Below, piece after piece: positions 12,454 to 21,213 of a stretch of 34,517 bases of DNA. Positions within the stretch are counted from its first letter, which is position 1; each line of letters starts with the position of its first letter. The stretch lies in IMG/VR virus record IMGVR_UViG_3300034759_000283, positions 1 through 34,517 of that record. One strand, written 5' to 3'. The translations under genes and the position numbers were made by a program. Under the pieces are notes generated by a model that worked only from the letters and a program-made list of their open reading frames with translations, searched no databases and had not been told where the DNA came from. The DNA comes from a virus.

Positions 12454-15400
12454 CTAACGACACTGGACATAGTAAATTTCTCCCTGATACGAGCCGGATC
12501 GTGGGGGGCTATCGCAGACGCAGGACGAGCTGCATCCCTCGTAGGTGCAGTCATAATAGGGCATCCAGCCGTATTCATCGTCCCACTGCCAGACACACTG
12601 GCAGCTACTGCAATGAAGTGTCGTGGTCGTGCTGCTGCTCGTACTTGTGGGCGTGGAGGTGGTGGTCGTTGACGTTGTGCTCGTCGTGGTGGTCGTCGCA
12701 GGCAGGCATGCCAAAGCAGCATAAGCTCCGTGGAATGCGCCGATCCCTTCGGGCGGCGGTGGGCACTCGCAACCCTCTGAGCATCCTGCATCTATGAGGA
12801 TCCATGTCTGCTCTTGATCGCTCCACCACCAAGTGCAATCTCCATCACAGGATGGCTGCCCCGTTGTAGTCGTCGGTATGCCGGTTGTGGTCGTGCTCGT
12901 CGTCGTGGTCGTCGGGGCTTGGGTGGTTGTTGTGCTGGTGCTGGTAGTCGGCGCCGCGGTGGTGGTCGTGCTCGTCGTCGTGGTCGTCGGGGCTTGGGTG
13001 GTTGTTGTGCTGGTGCTGGTAGTCGGCGCCGCGGTGGTGGTCGTGCTTGTCGTAGTTGTGGTCGTCGGCGGCGGTGGCGGCGGTGGCGGTGGTTGGTCGA
13101 TACACCGGGACACCACCATATCAGTCCAGATTTGCTGTTCCTCATCCCAAATAGGGCCCGGCCCATTTGGCGGAACGCACAGGCAGCCTTGAGCGCAACT
13201 TTTTGTGAGGCGCCAGACACGATCCCAGGCATCCCACTGCCACGTACATTCGCCACTGCACGGCATTCGGGCCATTAGGTCTAACTGGGATAATGTCCTC
13301 ACGCAATCCGTGTATGCGATTTGCCCACTGGCGCTAGGCGGGTAGTCGGGCGCCCGGCAATTCGGACAGTTCTCGCTGCAGTCTGAAAATGCCAAATTCC
13401 AAATGCCAGTTGGTTCTCCTCCAGACAAGTTAACAAATTGTCCACGCCATTCACAGTGTCCGGTGCATGGGCATATCCGTGAGAATTTCGATTGATCGCT
13501 CGTGCAGCCAACGACATAGAAGCCTGGCGCGGGAAAATCCTCGGGACATACGACAGGACAGCCACAAGCCGGGCCCGACGCTCCTGTGGCACAGGTGTTG
13601 CCCTTTGAGCTAATCGATATCCGGCCTGCGTAATCGCTTGTAACCTCATAATAACACATCCCTATACAGGCGCAAGACGTGGTGGTTTGGGTTTGCGGAA
13701 TACAACCGATCGTGAATGTGTCATTCTGGGGCATGATGCCCAAGGATTCGCAAGGGATCGGCGCGCACTTGCAGCCGCTGCTGCATTGTTGCCGCAATAT
13801 CCGCCCGTCCGGATAAACTTCGCACTGGCCTGTGCAGGGGCCGCAGGTGGTGGTCGTGGCGGCCTCGGACGGACTTAGGCAGGGGACGGCAACAGTATGG
13901 CCGGGCTGCATCGGATAGCAGGGAGGGGGAGAACAGGCGCAGTCCGCCGGGCAAGTATTCGAGATGATCTGGACCGCCGAATCAATCACGGCGTAAAGGC
14001 AATACCCGGCGCATGGTCTAGTCGTCGTGGTGGAGCTCGTGGAGCTCGTGCTGGAGCTCGTGGTGCTGGAGGTGGTCGTGGGGGTGATAGTGGTTGTCGT
14101 GCTCGTGGGCGGCGCCCCGCGGCATAGGGATTGCCGGCACTCTCCGGCTTGCGTCCCGGGAAAAGGCGGGGCCGCGCAAGGGCATTCGGGAGGGCAATTT
14201 CCGCCGTTCCAGGAAGACCCATCCCAGGTCATGATACAGGGGCTCCCGCAGCCCAGACTCGTCGTTGTCGGGGGCGGCGGTTGAGATGGCGGCGGGCAGG
14301 GATAGGGCCAGGTCGTCGTTGTCTCGCAAATGCAATGGCAGGAGGTGTAGGCAATGCGCGAGCAATCCGGATTGCTCGGGGGCTGAGAAGGTGGATCACA
14401 GACGCAGCTGAGGCATTCGGCCTCCTGGTCCCCAGTTTTGCAGGGGCAGAGGCGTCCCACCCGCCAGCGTTCGGTGCAGGTGTCCTTGGTCTTAATCCAG
14501 CGGTTCCAGTCGAGCGACCAGATCCACTCGCAGCCACCGGTGCAGGGTGGACACGTCGTGGGGGTTGGCGCTGGGCGTTGGCCGCAGTTGGTATGGTAGA
14601 GGTCGCACTGGTCGCGGGGCTCCCGGTCCGGGTAGGGGCAGGGGCATTCGGGGCAGCAGTCGCGGGCGACCAGGCCCCAGCCGAGGGTCCCGCCCCAGCC
14701 CAGGACCGCCTTCCACTGGCAACCTTTGCAGCCTGTCCCGCAGCAGCAGTCGCGGGTGGTCGTGGTCGAGGTCCACGTCTCGGGGCAGCAGGGGTGCCCG
14801 GGGGGATAGGGGCAGGGGGTCGTTGATCCCGGGGCCGTGGTCGTCGTGCTCGATGTCCCGCGGCAATCGGGTGTCGGGAGTCCATAGTCTGAGCGGACGC
14901 AATCGGTGGAGGCGGAGAGGCAGTCGCCCCCACCGCAGAACTGCGGGGGGATGCACTGACAGCCTTCTGCGCAATCCTCTGTGCTTAGGGTCCAGGCCCG
15001 GTTCTCCTCGTCCCACGCCCACTGGCAGCTCCCGCTGCAGGGTGGGGTTGTGGTCGTGACGCAGGGGACGCTGATCTCCCAGGAGTCGCCGGGGCTGCAC
15101 CGCTGAGGCTGCGGGGCGCACTGGCATCCGTCGGGGCAGGTCGCATAGACGATTTCCGCCGTCCCGTCTTCACAGCGCCAGGTGCAGGTGCAGGGTTCGC
15201 AGTTGCCAGTTCCCCACGCGTATGGTGAGGGGGTGGTGGTTGTGGCGCTCCCCTCGCCCCGGCAAGTCAGAGCATAAGTCGCGGGTTCGACGGCCGTATG
15301 ATGGGCGGAGAGATAAATGATGGGCTGCGGGCCGAAGTGATACTCCACCGCATCGATATCGGAGTAGGCTTTTCGTTGCAGGATATTGAATGATCCGGGG

Positions 15401-16680
15401 GCGATGGCGGCATGCGCTAATCGTGCCGGGGCCACGACTTCGCTCAAGGCGCGGATCCGCTGGATGATAGCCTGCCCGCAGAGCTCGGAGATGTTGCAGG
15501 CAGTATTCTGGTACCAGCGTTGCCCGCGGCCCACGCCCGTATCCTGCTCGAAAAGCCTGACGCTGGTGTACTTCTTCTTGGTACACTGCGGCGTTGCCAA
15601 GATCACCCGGCGGGCCCGCGGAATGGTATCGCGCACCAAGTCGGAGTCGCCGGAAACGACATCGATTTCAAAGCCCTGCTCCAGGGCATAAGGCCGATTG
15701 GAGAAGATCACGATAAAACGCTCGTGATCGTCCATCAGCCGGATGAAGGGGCTGACGACCATCCCGAGGCTAGCCGCTAGGGCATCCAGGATCACTGTCG
15801 CGGGTTGGCCGGGTGTCTTCCAGGCCTCGGGGTCAGGCAGGATCGGCGGCAGAGTGGTCGTCGTGGAAGTCGTGCTGGTGCTGGTGGAGGTGGAGGTCGT
15901 CGAGCTCGTGGAGGTGGTGGAGCTCGATGTCGTGCACACCCGCATCGTGGTCGTGGTGGTCGCCTCGATCCCCTGCTGGATATCGGGCAGAGTTTTCAGG
16001 ACCTCCTGCGGGAGTTCGCTCCAGCGAGTCGGCTCCTCCAGGGCCGGAGTATCGAACCAGATCTCGCAATTCAAATCCCGCTCCAGGGCCTCGATGACTT
16101 GGACCCAGCTGCGGGGCTCCATCGGAAGATAGACGAATTGGGCGAAGAATCGCGGATCGGTCAGGACTAGCAGATAAAGCTCTTCCCGCGGTGGTGTCGT
16201 GGTCGTCGAGCGCAACCCCTCGGTGGCCGCAATCGGGATCATGTCCAAGGGCCGGACGGCCAGGCTGCGAATGCCCGCCTGATCGTTTCGCGGATCACTG
16301 GTCCAAGTCGTAAGTTCAAACCAGGTCTGAGTTTCCAGAGCTTGATAAATGGCCCGGGCCCGGCGGGAGTCGATGAGGAAGAGCCCGATCATGAAGCGGG
16401 TCCCGCCACTGGGGCACCACATCCAATTTAGATGATATTCCCGTGGCAGGGTATCGGCCCAGCGAAAACTGGACCAGCCCCCTAGTGGCACAGCCTTGGT
16501 ATCACCCAGCCAGAGTGTGGAAGGCGCAAAAGGCGCATTGGGCGGGGCCGTGTAGGGCCACCTCCCGGGTGGCCAGTAGCGGCGGAACCAGCGGCGAGTC
16601 GCCCGATCGGCCGCTAGGATGGCGAAGGGCTCGCCATCCAACTGAAGCATCAACTCGGGGGCAGATAGGGGTTCGCTCAC
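12454..16680 (-). CDS. Giant modular tail fibre/stalk: 12 Cys-rich modules with Thr/Ser linkers
   Basis: The protein has 1408 residues. The start is GTG at 16680 (GTGA overlap with the previous stop, GGAG 6 bases upstream); an upstream TTG is less likely. Residues 1-480 form a tail-hub-like region broken by a Thr/Ser stretch near 241-279. From about 494 on, 12 modules of 45-60 residues repeat the pattern C-x2-C-x-W-x-W ... C-x3-C-x-C-x-P-P ... C. Low-complexity linkers rich in Thr and Ser join them, and a Pro9 run lies near 1197. A 75-bp DNA repeat encodes the largest linker. The rest is probably an extended receptor-binding fibre. Disulfide or zinc use of the Cys is open. Confidence 0.8.
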   Translation of the reverse strand: MSEPLSAPELMLQLDGEPFAILAADRATRRWFRRYWPPGRWPYTAPPNAPFAPSTLWLGDTKAVPLGGWSSFRWADTLPREYHLNWMWCPSGGTRFMIGLFLIDSRRARAIYQALETQTWFELTTWTSDPRNDQAGIRSLAVRPLDMIPIAATEGLRSTTTTPPREELYLLVLTDPRFFAQFVYLPMEPRSWVQVIEALERDLNCEIWFDTPALEEPTRWSELPQEVLKTLPDIQQGIEATTTTTMRVCTTSSSTTSTSSTTSTSTSTSTTSTTTTLPPILPDPEAWKTPGQPATVILDALAASLGMVVSPFIRLMDDHERFIVIFSNRPYALEQGFEIDVVSGDSDLVRDTIPRARRVILATPQCTKKKYTSVRLFEQDTGVGRGQRWYQNTACNISELCGQAIIQRIRALSEVVAPARLAHAAIAPGSFNILQRKAYSDIDAVEYHFGPQPIIYLSAHHTAVEPATYALTCRGEGSATTTTPSPYAWGTGNCEPCTCTWRCEDGTAEIVYATCPDGCQCAPQPQRCSPGDSWEISVPCVTTTTPPCSGSCQWAWDEENRAWTLSTEDCAEGCQCIPPQFCGGGDCLSASTDCVRSDYGLPTPDCRGTSSTTTTAPGSTTPCPYPPGHPCCPETWTSTTTTRDCCCGTGCKGCQWKAVLGWGGTLGWGLVARDCCPECPCPYPDREPRDQCDLYHTNCGQRPAPTPTTCPPCTGGCEWIWSLDWNRWIKTKDTCTERWRVGRLCPCKTGDQEAECLSCVCDPPSQPPSNPDCSRIAYTSCHCICETTTTWPYPCPPPSQPPPPTTTSLGCGSPCIMTWDGSSWNGGNCPPECPCAAPPFPGTQAGECRQSLCRGAPPTSTTTTITPTTTSSTTSSSTSSTSSTTTTRPCAGYCLYAVIDSAVQIISNTCPADCACSPPPCYPMQPGHTVAVPCLSPSEAATTTTCGPCTGQCEVYPDGRILRQQCSSGCKCAPIPCESLGIMPQNDTFTIGCIPQTQTTTSCACIGMCYYEVTSDYAGRISISSKGNTCATGASGPACGCPVVCPEDFPAPGFYVVGCTSDQSKFSRICPCTGHCEWRGQFVNLSGGEPTGIWNLAFSDCSENCPNCRAPDYPPSASGQIAYTDCVRTLSQLDLMARMPCSGECTWQWDAWDRVWRLTKSCAQGCLCVPPNGPGPIWDEEQQIWTDMVVSRCIDQPPPPPPPPPTTTTTTSTTTTAAPTTSTSTTTTQAPTTTTTSTTTTAAPTTSTSTTTTQAPTTTTTSTTTTGIPTTTTGQPSCDGDCTWWWSDQEQTWILIDAGCSEGCECPPPPEGIGAFHGAYAALACLPATTTTTSTTSTTTTSTPTSTSSSTTTTLHCSSCQCVWQWDDEYGWMPYYDCTYEGCSSSCVCDSPPRSGSYQGEIYYVQCR
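12888..13037. repeat. 75-bp tandem repeat in the fibre gene (two full copies)
   Basis: Copies at 12888-12962 and 12963-13037 are nearly identical, and a shorter related third part follows to about 13065. Each encodes a 25-residue Thr-rich unit with AAP and QAP turns. Because 75 is a multiple of three, gain or loss of copies changes linker length without breaking the frame. That is a simple way to vary the fibre. Confidence 0.85.
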
Positions 16681-17165
16681 GCCAGGCTCCAATCGAATTC
16701 AATCAGGAAGTCTAGGGCAAAACTTGCGTATTCGATCTCCCCGCGGTTGCCCCGGAGCCAGACCAGGGGCGTGGCATTTGTGGCAGCGACCGTGCCGCGG
16801 AGATTCCAGCCCGCATAATCCTTTCCTACCAGGGCGGACAGAATCTTCCTTTTCCAGGCAAAGGCCCCGTCGTCAGGGTCGGTGAGGCGGACATCATCTT
16901 GTCCTGGTCGATCGCGGCTGAGGCGCATGAAGAGCCGCACCCGGAAGCCCCAGCGCTCGCAGAGATTGCCCGGGGTTTGCTCTTCGACGACAAACTGTCC
17001 GGCCAGGGGGCTGACGACGCAAAACGTGGGATGCGGCGGGATGCGGGCCGGGGCCAGGTCATCCGAGGCCAGGAAACAGGCCTCGGCGGGCATCTCCAGC
17101 CCACTGCGGAGGAGCTGCAGGATCCAGCTCAGGATGTCGGAGGGTTTTGTATCGACGCGGCTCAT
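16677..17165 (-). CDS. Tail-associated protein, 162 residues
   Basis: The ATG at 17165 overlaps the previous stop as ATGA. The protein reads SRVDTKPSDILSWILQLLRSGLEMPAEACFLASDD, then beta-rich segments ending SFALDFLIEFDWSLA. It is short and soluble, with no membrane segment. Its place between the large tail protein and the fibre, and the small beta-rich fold, suggest a baseplate or tail-tip component. No family is recognised, so the call rests on position. Confidence 0.6.
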   Translation of the reverse strand: MSRVDTKPSDILSWILQLLRSGLEMPAEACFLASDDLAPARIPPHPTFCVVSPLAGQFVVEEQTPGNLCERWGFRVRLFMRLSRDRPGQDDVRLTDPDDGAFAWKRKILSALVGKDYAGWNLRGTVAATNATPLVWLRGNRGEIEYASFALDFLIEFDWSLA

Positions 17166-19063
17166 GATCTCCTCGGATTCGGTCCCAGGTCCTCGGATAT
17201 CGCCTGGGCGGCCGGGAATCCCGCCCACTGGTCCGCAATGTGCGGGAGTCGCCCGACCGGCCATGGGGCGGCCTCCTGGGTTAGCGGGGGGATCCGGTCC
17301 AGGGCGTAGAGATAGCGGGCCCGGACCCGATAAATAAGTTCGTCTCCCATGGGCGATGTCACCGGCGGGAGGATCTCGACCTTCCAGTCCACCAGGAAGC
17401 CTTTGACACGATTGGCATCTTCGTAGTCCACCGGGGCAGGGATCTTGGGAACAACCCCGTACCGTTCGGCGTCCACGACAATCAGCCGCTGGGCCGAGCC
17501 CAGACCCAGCTGGATGACGACCGCCGTCGCTTGATCCTGACTGACACCCGTCGGGTCGAGGAGTCGCAGGAACTGGGCGCGACCCTTCCTGATCCGGTAG
17601 GTACTCTTCATCCGGGCGTAGGTGTAGTGGGCCTGGCGGTGGTCCTCAGACCACTTGCTCTCCCCTTCCGTGACCGGCTGCGGGACATCCTCGACCCGCT
17701 GGACGAGTGTCTCGGGCTCTTCGGGTCGGGTCACCTCCTCCGGGGCCCCGGCGGGGGCCGGCCACCAGCCGGTGGCGTGCCAGGGGTGATAGGGCCGCTG
17801 CAGGTAGCACTGGAAGAGGGCCACGGCGGCCGGGTCCCGCTCGCCACCCCAGGTGTTATAGCCATAGGGGGCCGGCAGCCAGGAGAGATTGGGATCGTAG
17901 TGATCGAGGGGAGGGGGACCGGCGGCCGGGATCGGCCAGGGCTCCAGGCCCTTCAGATCGAAGCCGATATTGAAGACCTCATCGTAGAAGTTCTGGGCCT
18001 GAACCTGGTCTGTGGGCGGGGTGTACTGATACTCGAGGATGATCTGGACCTCGGCCACATCGCCAATATTCTCCGTGATCTCGCAGTTCACGGGGAGCCA
18101 GTTGAACGTCTGGAGTTCCTGTTTCTTTCGCAAGAAGCCCGTGAGGGCATCGAGGATCTGGACGGCCCGCACGATGAGGGCCCGCCGGGAGACGTGCGGC
18201 GGGCCGAGCAGGCGGATCAGGCACTGCCCCCCGAACTTGGTCCCCTGCTGGGTCCGCTTGGTGTTGCGGACCTCCATCCGCGTGGCGGGCCAGGGGGCCG
18301 CGGTGTGGACCTGGCGGTCCACGACCTCGTAATCAGCCGAGAGGCCATCCTCCTTCACGGCATACCGCAGCCGCTGCCGCTTAAAACCGGCCTCCAGGGC
18401 CGGGACGACGATCCAGCGGTAATCGAGGCCGAGCTGCGAGACCGGTTTCGAGAGTCGCAGGCTGCCGTGGATCGTCCGTGTGAGATAGAAGTCCTGGTCG
18501 AGCTCCTCCTCGACCGACCAGCGGTTGTCGAGGACCACCCCCAGCTGACCCAGACCCTGTTCCAGGTGGTACCGCCGCTCCGGGGTGGCCGGGAGCTCCA
18601 GCTTCTGGCACTGGACCTGCCAGGAGATCTTGAGGGCCCTCGTCCCAATCGGGCCGAGGATCTCCAGATTCAAGGGCTGCGGGCCATGGGCCACGTCGCG
18701 GTCGGGGTCGTCGGGGGCCGTCTGGGCCGGGAAACACTGGAACATGACCTGGGGCTCGACCTCCCCGTTGGGGCCGAAGATGAGCTGCTCGACGCGGAGC
18801 GGATGGCGGGGATCCATGAGGGCCTGGCGGATATCCAGCCAGATCTCCCGCCTCGTCAGGGCGACGTTGCTGGTGCAGTAGACCTGCATCTTCCTGGTGT
18901 GGACGTCGCTGTAACTGGCCAGATCGGTCACCAGCCCCTCGAAGGTCATCGTGAAGCGGGAGTACCAGGGGTCGGTCTGCGACGGGTCGTAGACCAGTTC
19001 CTGGCGGAAGGCCCGGGTGAGGGCGTTTTTGATCGTGATCTGGTTGTAGGTGACGGTGATCAT
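17162..19063 (-). CDS. Tail protein, 633 residues (distal-tail/baseplate candidate)
   Basis: The start at 19063 overlaps the tape-measure stop as ATGA. The N-terminus ITVTYNQITIKNALTRAFRQELVYD looks like a phage tail adaptor strand. The protein is beta-rich, with repeated MEVRNT, WRVQ-like and QVQ segments and no predicted membrane helix. A Pro/Glu-rich stretch lies near residues 440-475. It directly follows the tape measure, where distal tail and baseplate hub genes usually sit in siphophages. Homology is not obvious, so the specific role is inferred. Confidence 0.7.
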   Translation of the reverse strand: MITVTYNQITIKNALTRAFRQELVYDPSQTDPWYSRFTMTFEGLVTDLASYSDVHTRKMQVYCTSNVALTRREIWLDIRQALMDPRHPLRVEQLIFGPNGEVEPQVMFQCFPAQTAPDDPDRDVAHGPQPLNLEILGPIGTRALKISWQVQCQKLELPATPERRYHLEQGLGQLGVVLDNRWSVEEELDQDFYLTRTIHGSLRLSKPVSQLGLDYRWIVVPALEAGFKRQRLRYAVKEDGLSADYEVVDRQVHTAAPWPATRMEVRNTKRTQQGTKFGGQCLIRLLGPPHVSRRALIVRAVQILDALTGFLRKKQELQTFNWLPVNCEITENIGDVAEVQIILEYQYTPPTDQVQAQNFYDEVFNIGFDLKGLEPWPIPAAGPPPLDHYDPNLSWLPAPYGYNTWGGERDPAAVALFQCYLQRPYHPWHATGWWPAPAGAPEEVTRPEEPETLVQRVEDVPQPVTEGESKWSEDHRQAHYTYARMKSTYRIRKGRAQFLRLLDPTGVSQDQATAVVIQLGLGSAQRLIVVDAERYGVVPKIPAPVDYEDANRVKGFLVDWKVEILPPVTSPMGDELIYRVRARYLYALDRIPPLTQEAAPWPVGRLPHIADQWAGFPAAQAISEDLGPNPRRS

Positions 19064-20628
19064 TTCTTCGGACGCTTGTTGAAGAGCTCAGGTGGCTTCT
19101 GCCGCTGTGGAATATCGATCTGCACGTCGCGGAACCGCTGCATGCGGTCGAACCACCAGTCTTGAGGGCCCTTGCCTTTCTCCACCCCCAGTTTGTTCAG
19201 GCCCCATTCCAGCTGCCTGTTGAGCCAGCCCGCCGAACGTTCCAGCAACTTCAACCCGGTGGCGACTTTGATCATCTCGCCGGCGGCCAGCCCGGCGGTT
19301 CGTCCCAGGTTGGCCAGGTTGGTCCCCAGGATTCGGAGATCTTCTCCCCCCCGCCGGTAGCGTTCAGCCATCGCGGCGTAGAGCCGGGTCGTGAGGTAGG
19401 TCCCCTCGGCGACCCGCCGCTGCTCCTGGAGGCGGGCGGCCTCCAGCTGGGCGGCCAGGCCGGCCATCCCGGAATGGACCCGCGTGAAGGACTCGGCCGT
19501 CCGCTGGATGGCAAAGACGGAGTCCTCAAGGCCCCTTGCCCACCGCACAAGGGCCACCGTGGCTGAGGCCAGGGCCGTGACCAGGGCCAGGGCCGCCCCC
19601 ACTGGCCCGGTAAGGACCGCGGCCAGCCGGGCCAGGGCCCCACCGACCTGACCGATCATCCCCACGAAGGCCGCCCCGCGGGCCAGCGTCCCCTGGCTGA
19701 TCCCTGCAGCTTGGGCAGTCTGGATGGCCTGCGGGCCCCGCATCGCCACCGGGGCCCTCCGCAGACTGGCAAAGAGCTGACGTGTGCTTCCCCGCTCGGC
19801 AAACTGCGTCAGAGACCGCCCGACGTACTGCCGGAGCGGCGAACGACTCCGCTCCAGCCGCCACCGCCAGACCCGCCCGCGACGGGTCCAGAGGAGGTCC
19901 TGGAGCCGCCCCGCCAATCCTGAGGCCCGCCGCCTTGGGCCTGTAACCCGCACAGCTCCCCGCCCCCTCACGGTCCGTCGACTAAGCCCCTCCACCCGCC
20001 CTTCCGGCCGTCTCCGCTGCTCGACGAGCTGCCGGGCAATCGTCTCGGCCGAAGGTGTGAGTTTCTCCAGCTGTCCCAGGAGACGTTTCTCCTGCCCGCC
20101 CGAGATCGCCTCGTGTACGGTCCGTCGACTAAGCCCCTCCACCCGCCCTTCCGGCCGTCTCCGCTGCTCGACGAGCTGCCGGACAATCGTCTCGGCCGAA
20201 GGTGTGAGTTTCTCCAGCTGTCCCAGGAGACGTTTCTCCTGCCCGCCCGAGATCGCCTCGTGTGTGGCTGGGGGCCGCGTCCCCTGGAGGGCCCGCGTCA
20301 GGGCCCGGGCATTGACCTCCTGCAGGACATCGAGATTGACCACGGTCGAGGAGGCCAGGGGCTGCTCCCGGCCCTGGGGAAGGATCCGCGGATCGAAGAG
20401 GACCGGACTGACGGCCGGTTGCGTCTGCAGACCGTGGGCGATCTGGCTGAGCCGCTCCCGACCCTGGGGAAGGATCCGCGGATCGGAGAGGAGCGGACTG
20501 ACGGCCGGTTGCGTCTGCAGACCGTGGGCGATCTGGCTGAGCCGCTCCCGACCCTGCGTCAGGGCCTTCTCGAGGGCCTCCGCCCCGCGGACAATCTCCT
20601 CGACGATCTGGGCAAATTCACTCAACAT
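19060..20628 (-). CDS. Tape measure protein, 522 residues, with internal tandem repeats
   Basis: ATG at 20628 lies inside the end of the chaperone fusion; a TTG 6 bases earlier is less likely. The N-terminal half is charged and helical and holds two exact-type tandem repeats, of 30 residues (90 bp) and 49 residues (147 bp). The second half has a hydrophobic stretch (FVGMIGQVGGALARL...VGAALALVTALAS), typical for membrane insertion during DNA entry. At 522 residues it is short, which would predict a tail of about 80 nm by the usual 1.5 angstrom per residue rule. It follows the chaperone frameshift pair, the classical position. Confidence 0.85.
   Translation of the reverse strand: MLSEFAQIVEEIVRGAEALEKALTQGRERLSQIAHGLQTQPAVSPLLSDPRILPQGRERLSQIAHGLQTQPAVSPVLFDPRILPQGREQPLASSTVVNLDVLQEVNARALTRALQGTRPPATHEAISGGQEKRLLGQLEKLTPSAETIVRQLVEQRRRPEGRVEGLSRRTVHEAISGGQEKRLLGQLEKLTPSAETIARQLVEQRRRPEGRVEGLSRRTVRGRGAVRVTGPRRRASGLAGRLQDLLWTRRGRVWRWRLERSRSPLRQYVGRSLTQFAERGSTRQLFASLRRAPVAMRGPQAIQTAQAAGISQGTLARGAAFVGMIGQVGGALARLAAVLTGPVGAALALVTALASATVALVRWARGLEDSVFAIQRTAESFTRVHSGMAGLAAQLEAARLQEQRRVAEGTYLTTRLYAAMAERYRRGGEDLRILGTNLANLGRTAGLAAGEMIKVATGLKLLERSAGWLNRQLEWGLNKLGVEKGKGPQDWWFDRMQRFRDVQIDIPQRQKPPELFNKRPKK
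19970..20263. repeat. 147-bp tandem repeat in the tape measure gene
   Basis: Copies 19970-20116 and 20117-20263 are almost identical and encode 49-residue units (HEAISGGQEKRLL... GLSRRTV). A whole number of codons keeps the frame. In tape measure proteins such duplication lengthens the tail. Confidence 0.9.
20372..20551. repeat. 90-bp tandem repeat in the tape measure gene
   Basis: Copies 20372-20461 and 20462-20551 differ at only a few bases and encode 30-residue units (GRERLSQIAHGLQTQ...). The few differences are non-synonymous (LLSDP versus VLFDP), so the duplication is recent. Confidence 0.9.
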
Positions 20629-20908
20629 CGCCAATCCCGTTTCGGTTCATCCGCTCGAGTCTCCGGTAGGCCTCCAGCCGCTCGGCCTCCAGCTGGGCCT
20701 GCTCCTCATCGGCCAGGAGGGCCAGGAAGGCCGCCTGGGGGATCTGGCCCATGGCCATCCCCACGCCCCGGCAGACCGGCCAGGCCAGCTGCCAGAGGCG
20801 GTGATCCCGCATCAGCTCCAGGGCCAGCGGCCAGCCCGGATCGCTCAGTTGCGGGCCGCCGCAGCGGAGGACCTCCCAGCCCCAGATTCCGATAAGGTCA
20901 ATCCAGGA
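20618..20908 (-). CDS. Tail assembly chaperone, T part made by -1 frameshift
   Basis: This region has no good start of its own. It continues the -1 frame from the slippery site at 20914-20908. Reading starts as SWIDLIGIWGWEVLRC and continues through RDHRLWQLAWPVCRG to a charged C-terminus. A frameshifted product would be 198 residues (102 from the upstream frame plus 96 here). The gene sits directly before the tape measure, and the T part overlaps its start by 11 bases. In lambda and most siphophages the same G/GT arrangement provides a minor long chaperone needed for tail assembly. Confidence 0.8.
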   Translation of the reverse strand, partial: SWIDLIGIWGWEVLRCGGPQLSDPGWPLALELMRDHRLWQLAWPVCRGVGMAMGQIPQAAFLALLADEEQAQLEAERLEAYRRLERMNRNGIGDVE

Positions 20909-21213
20909 AAAAAACGCTCCCGCACCTCCTTCAAAAAGAGGTCGAAATCGGCAAAGACATGGACGACCTCCGTCTCAGTGAGCCCCTTTTCTGTCTCAGG
21001 ATCAAAGCCCTTCAGGTGAAAGATCTCCGCGACGAGCTGGATGAACTCACTGGCCTCGGGGTGCCGCTGCTCATCCCAGGCCGCGGCCAGGACCACCAGG
21101 CGGTCCGCCTCGCTCCGCAACCGTCGGTAGATCGGCAGCGGGTCCGCCGCCACCCAGTTCTCGCCATCGAAATAGCGAAACAGGAGCTTCCGTCTGCGAA
21201 AGGGCCAGATCAT
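20845..21213 (-). CDS. Tail assembly chaperone, G-like frame
   Basis: The protein has 122 residues. GAGGAGG precedes the ATG at 21213, which overlaps the previous small gene's stop as ATGA. The main part is helical and acidic (PIYRRLRSEADRLVVLAAAWDEQ... FIQLVAEIF), as in chaperone G proteins. Its 3' end holds the slippery run CGT TTT TTT CCT; after the slip the last 20 residues here (PGLTLSESGAG...) are replaced by the T frame. The product of the zero frame ends in an Ala-rich tail. Confidence 0.8.
   Translation of the reverse strand: MIWPFRRRKLLFRYFDGENWVAADPLPIYRRLRSEADRLVVLAAAWDEQRHPEASEFIQLVAEIFHLKGFDPETEKGLTETEVVHVFADFDLFLKEVRERFFPGLTLSESGAGRSSAAAARN
20908..20914 (-). promoter_or_regulatory. 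-1 programmed frameshift slippery site (T_TTT_TTT)
   Basis: Seven T in a row on the minus strand, with zero-frame codons cgT TTT TTT. This is a X_XXY_YYZ heptamer that can re-pair exactly in the -1 frame. The -1 frame stays open for 97 codons and ends just inside the tape measure gene. Its position is the one expected for a tail-chaperone G/GT switch. Confidence 0.8.

Noticed and set aside
17531-19165. Long plus-strand open frame of 544 codons
   Set aside because: It lies antisense to the 633-residue tail protein, is Gly/Leu/Asp/His-rich like a high-GC shadow and has no ribosome site or family pattern.
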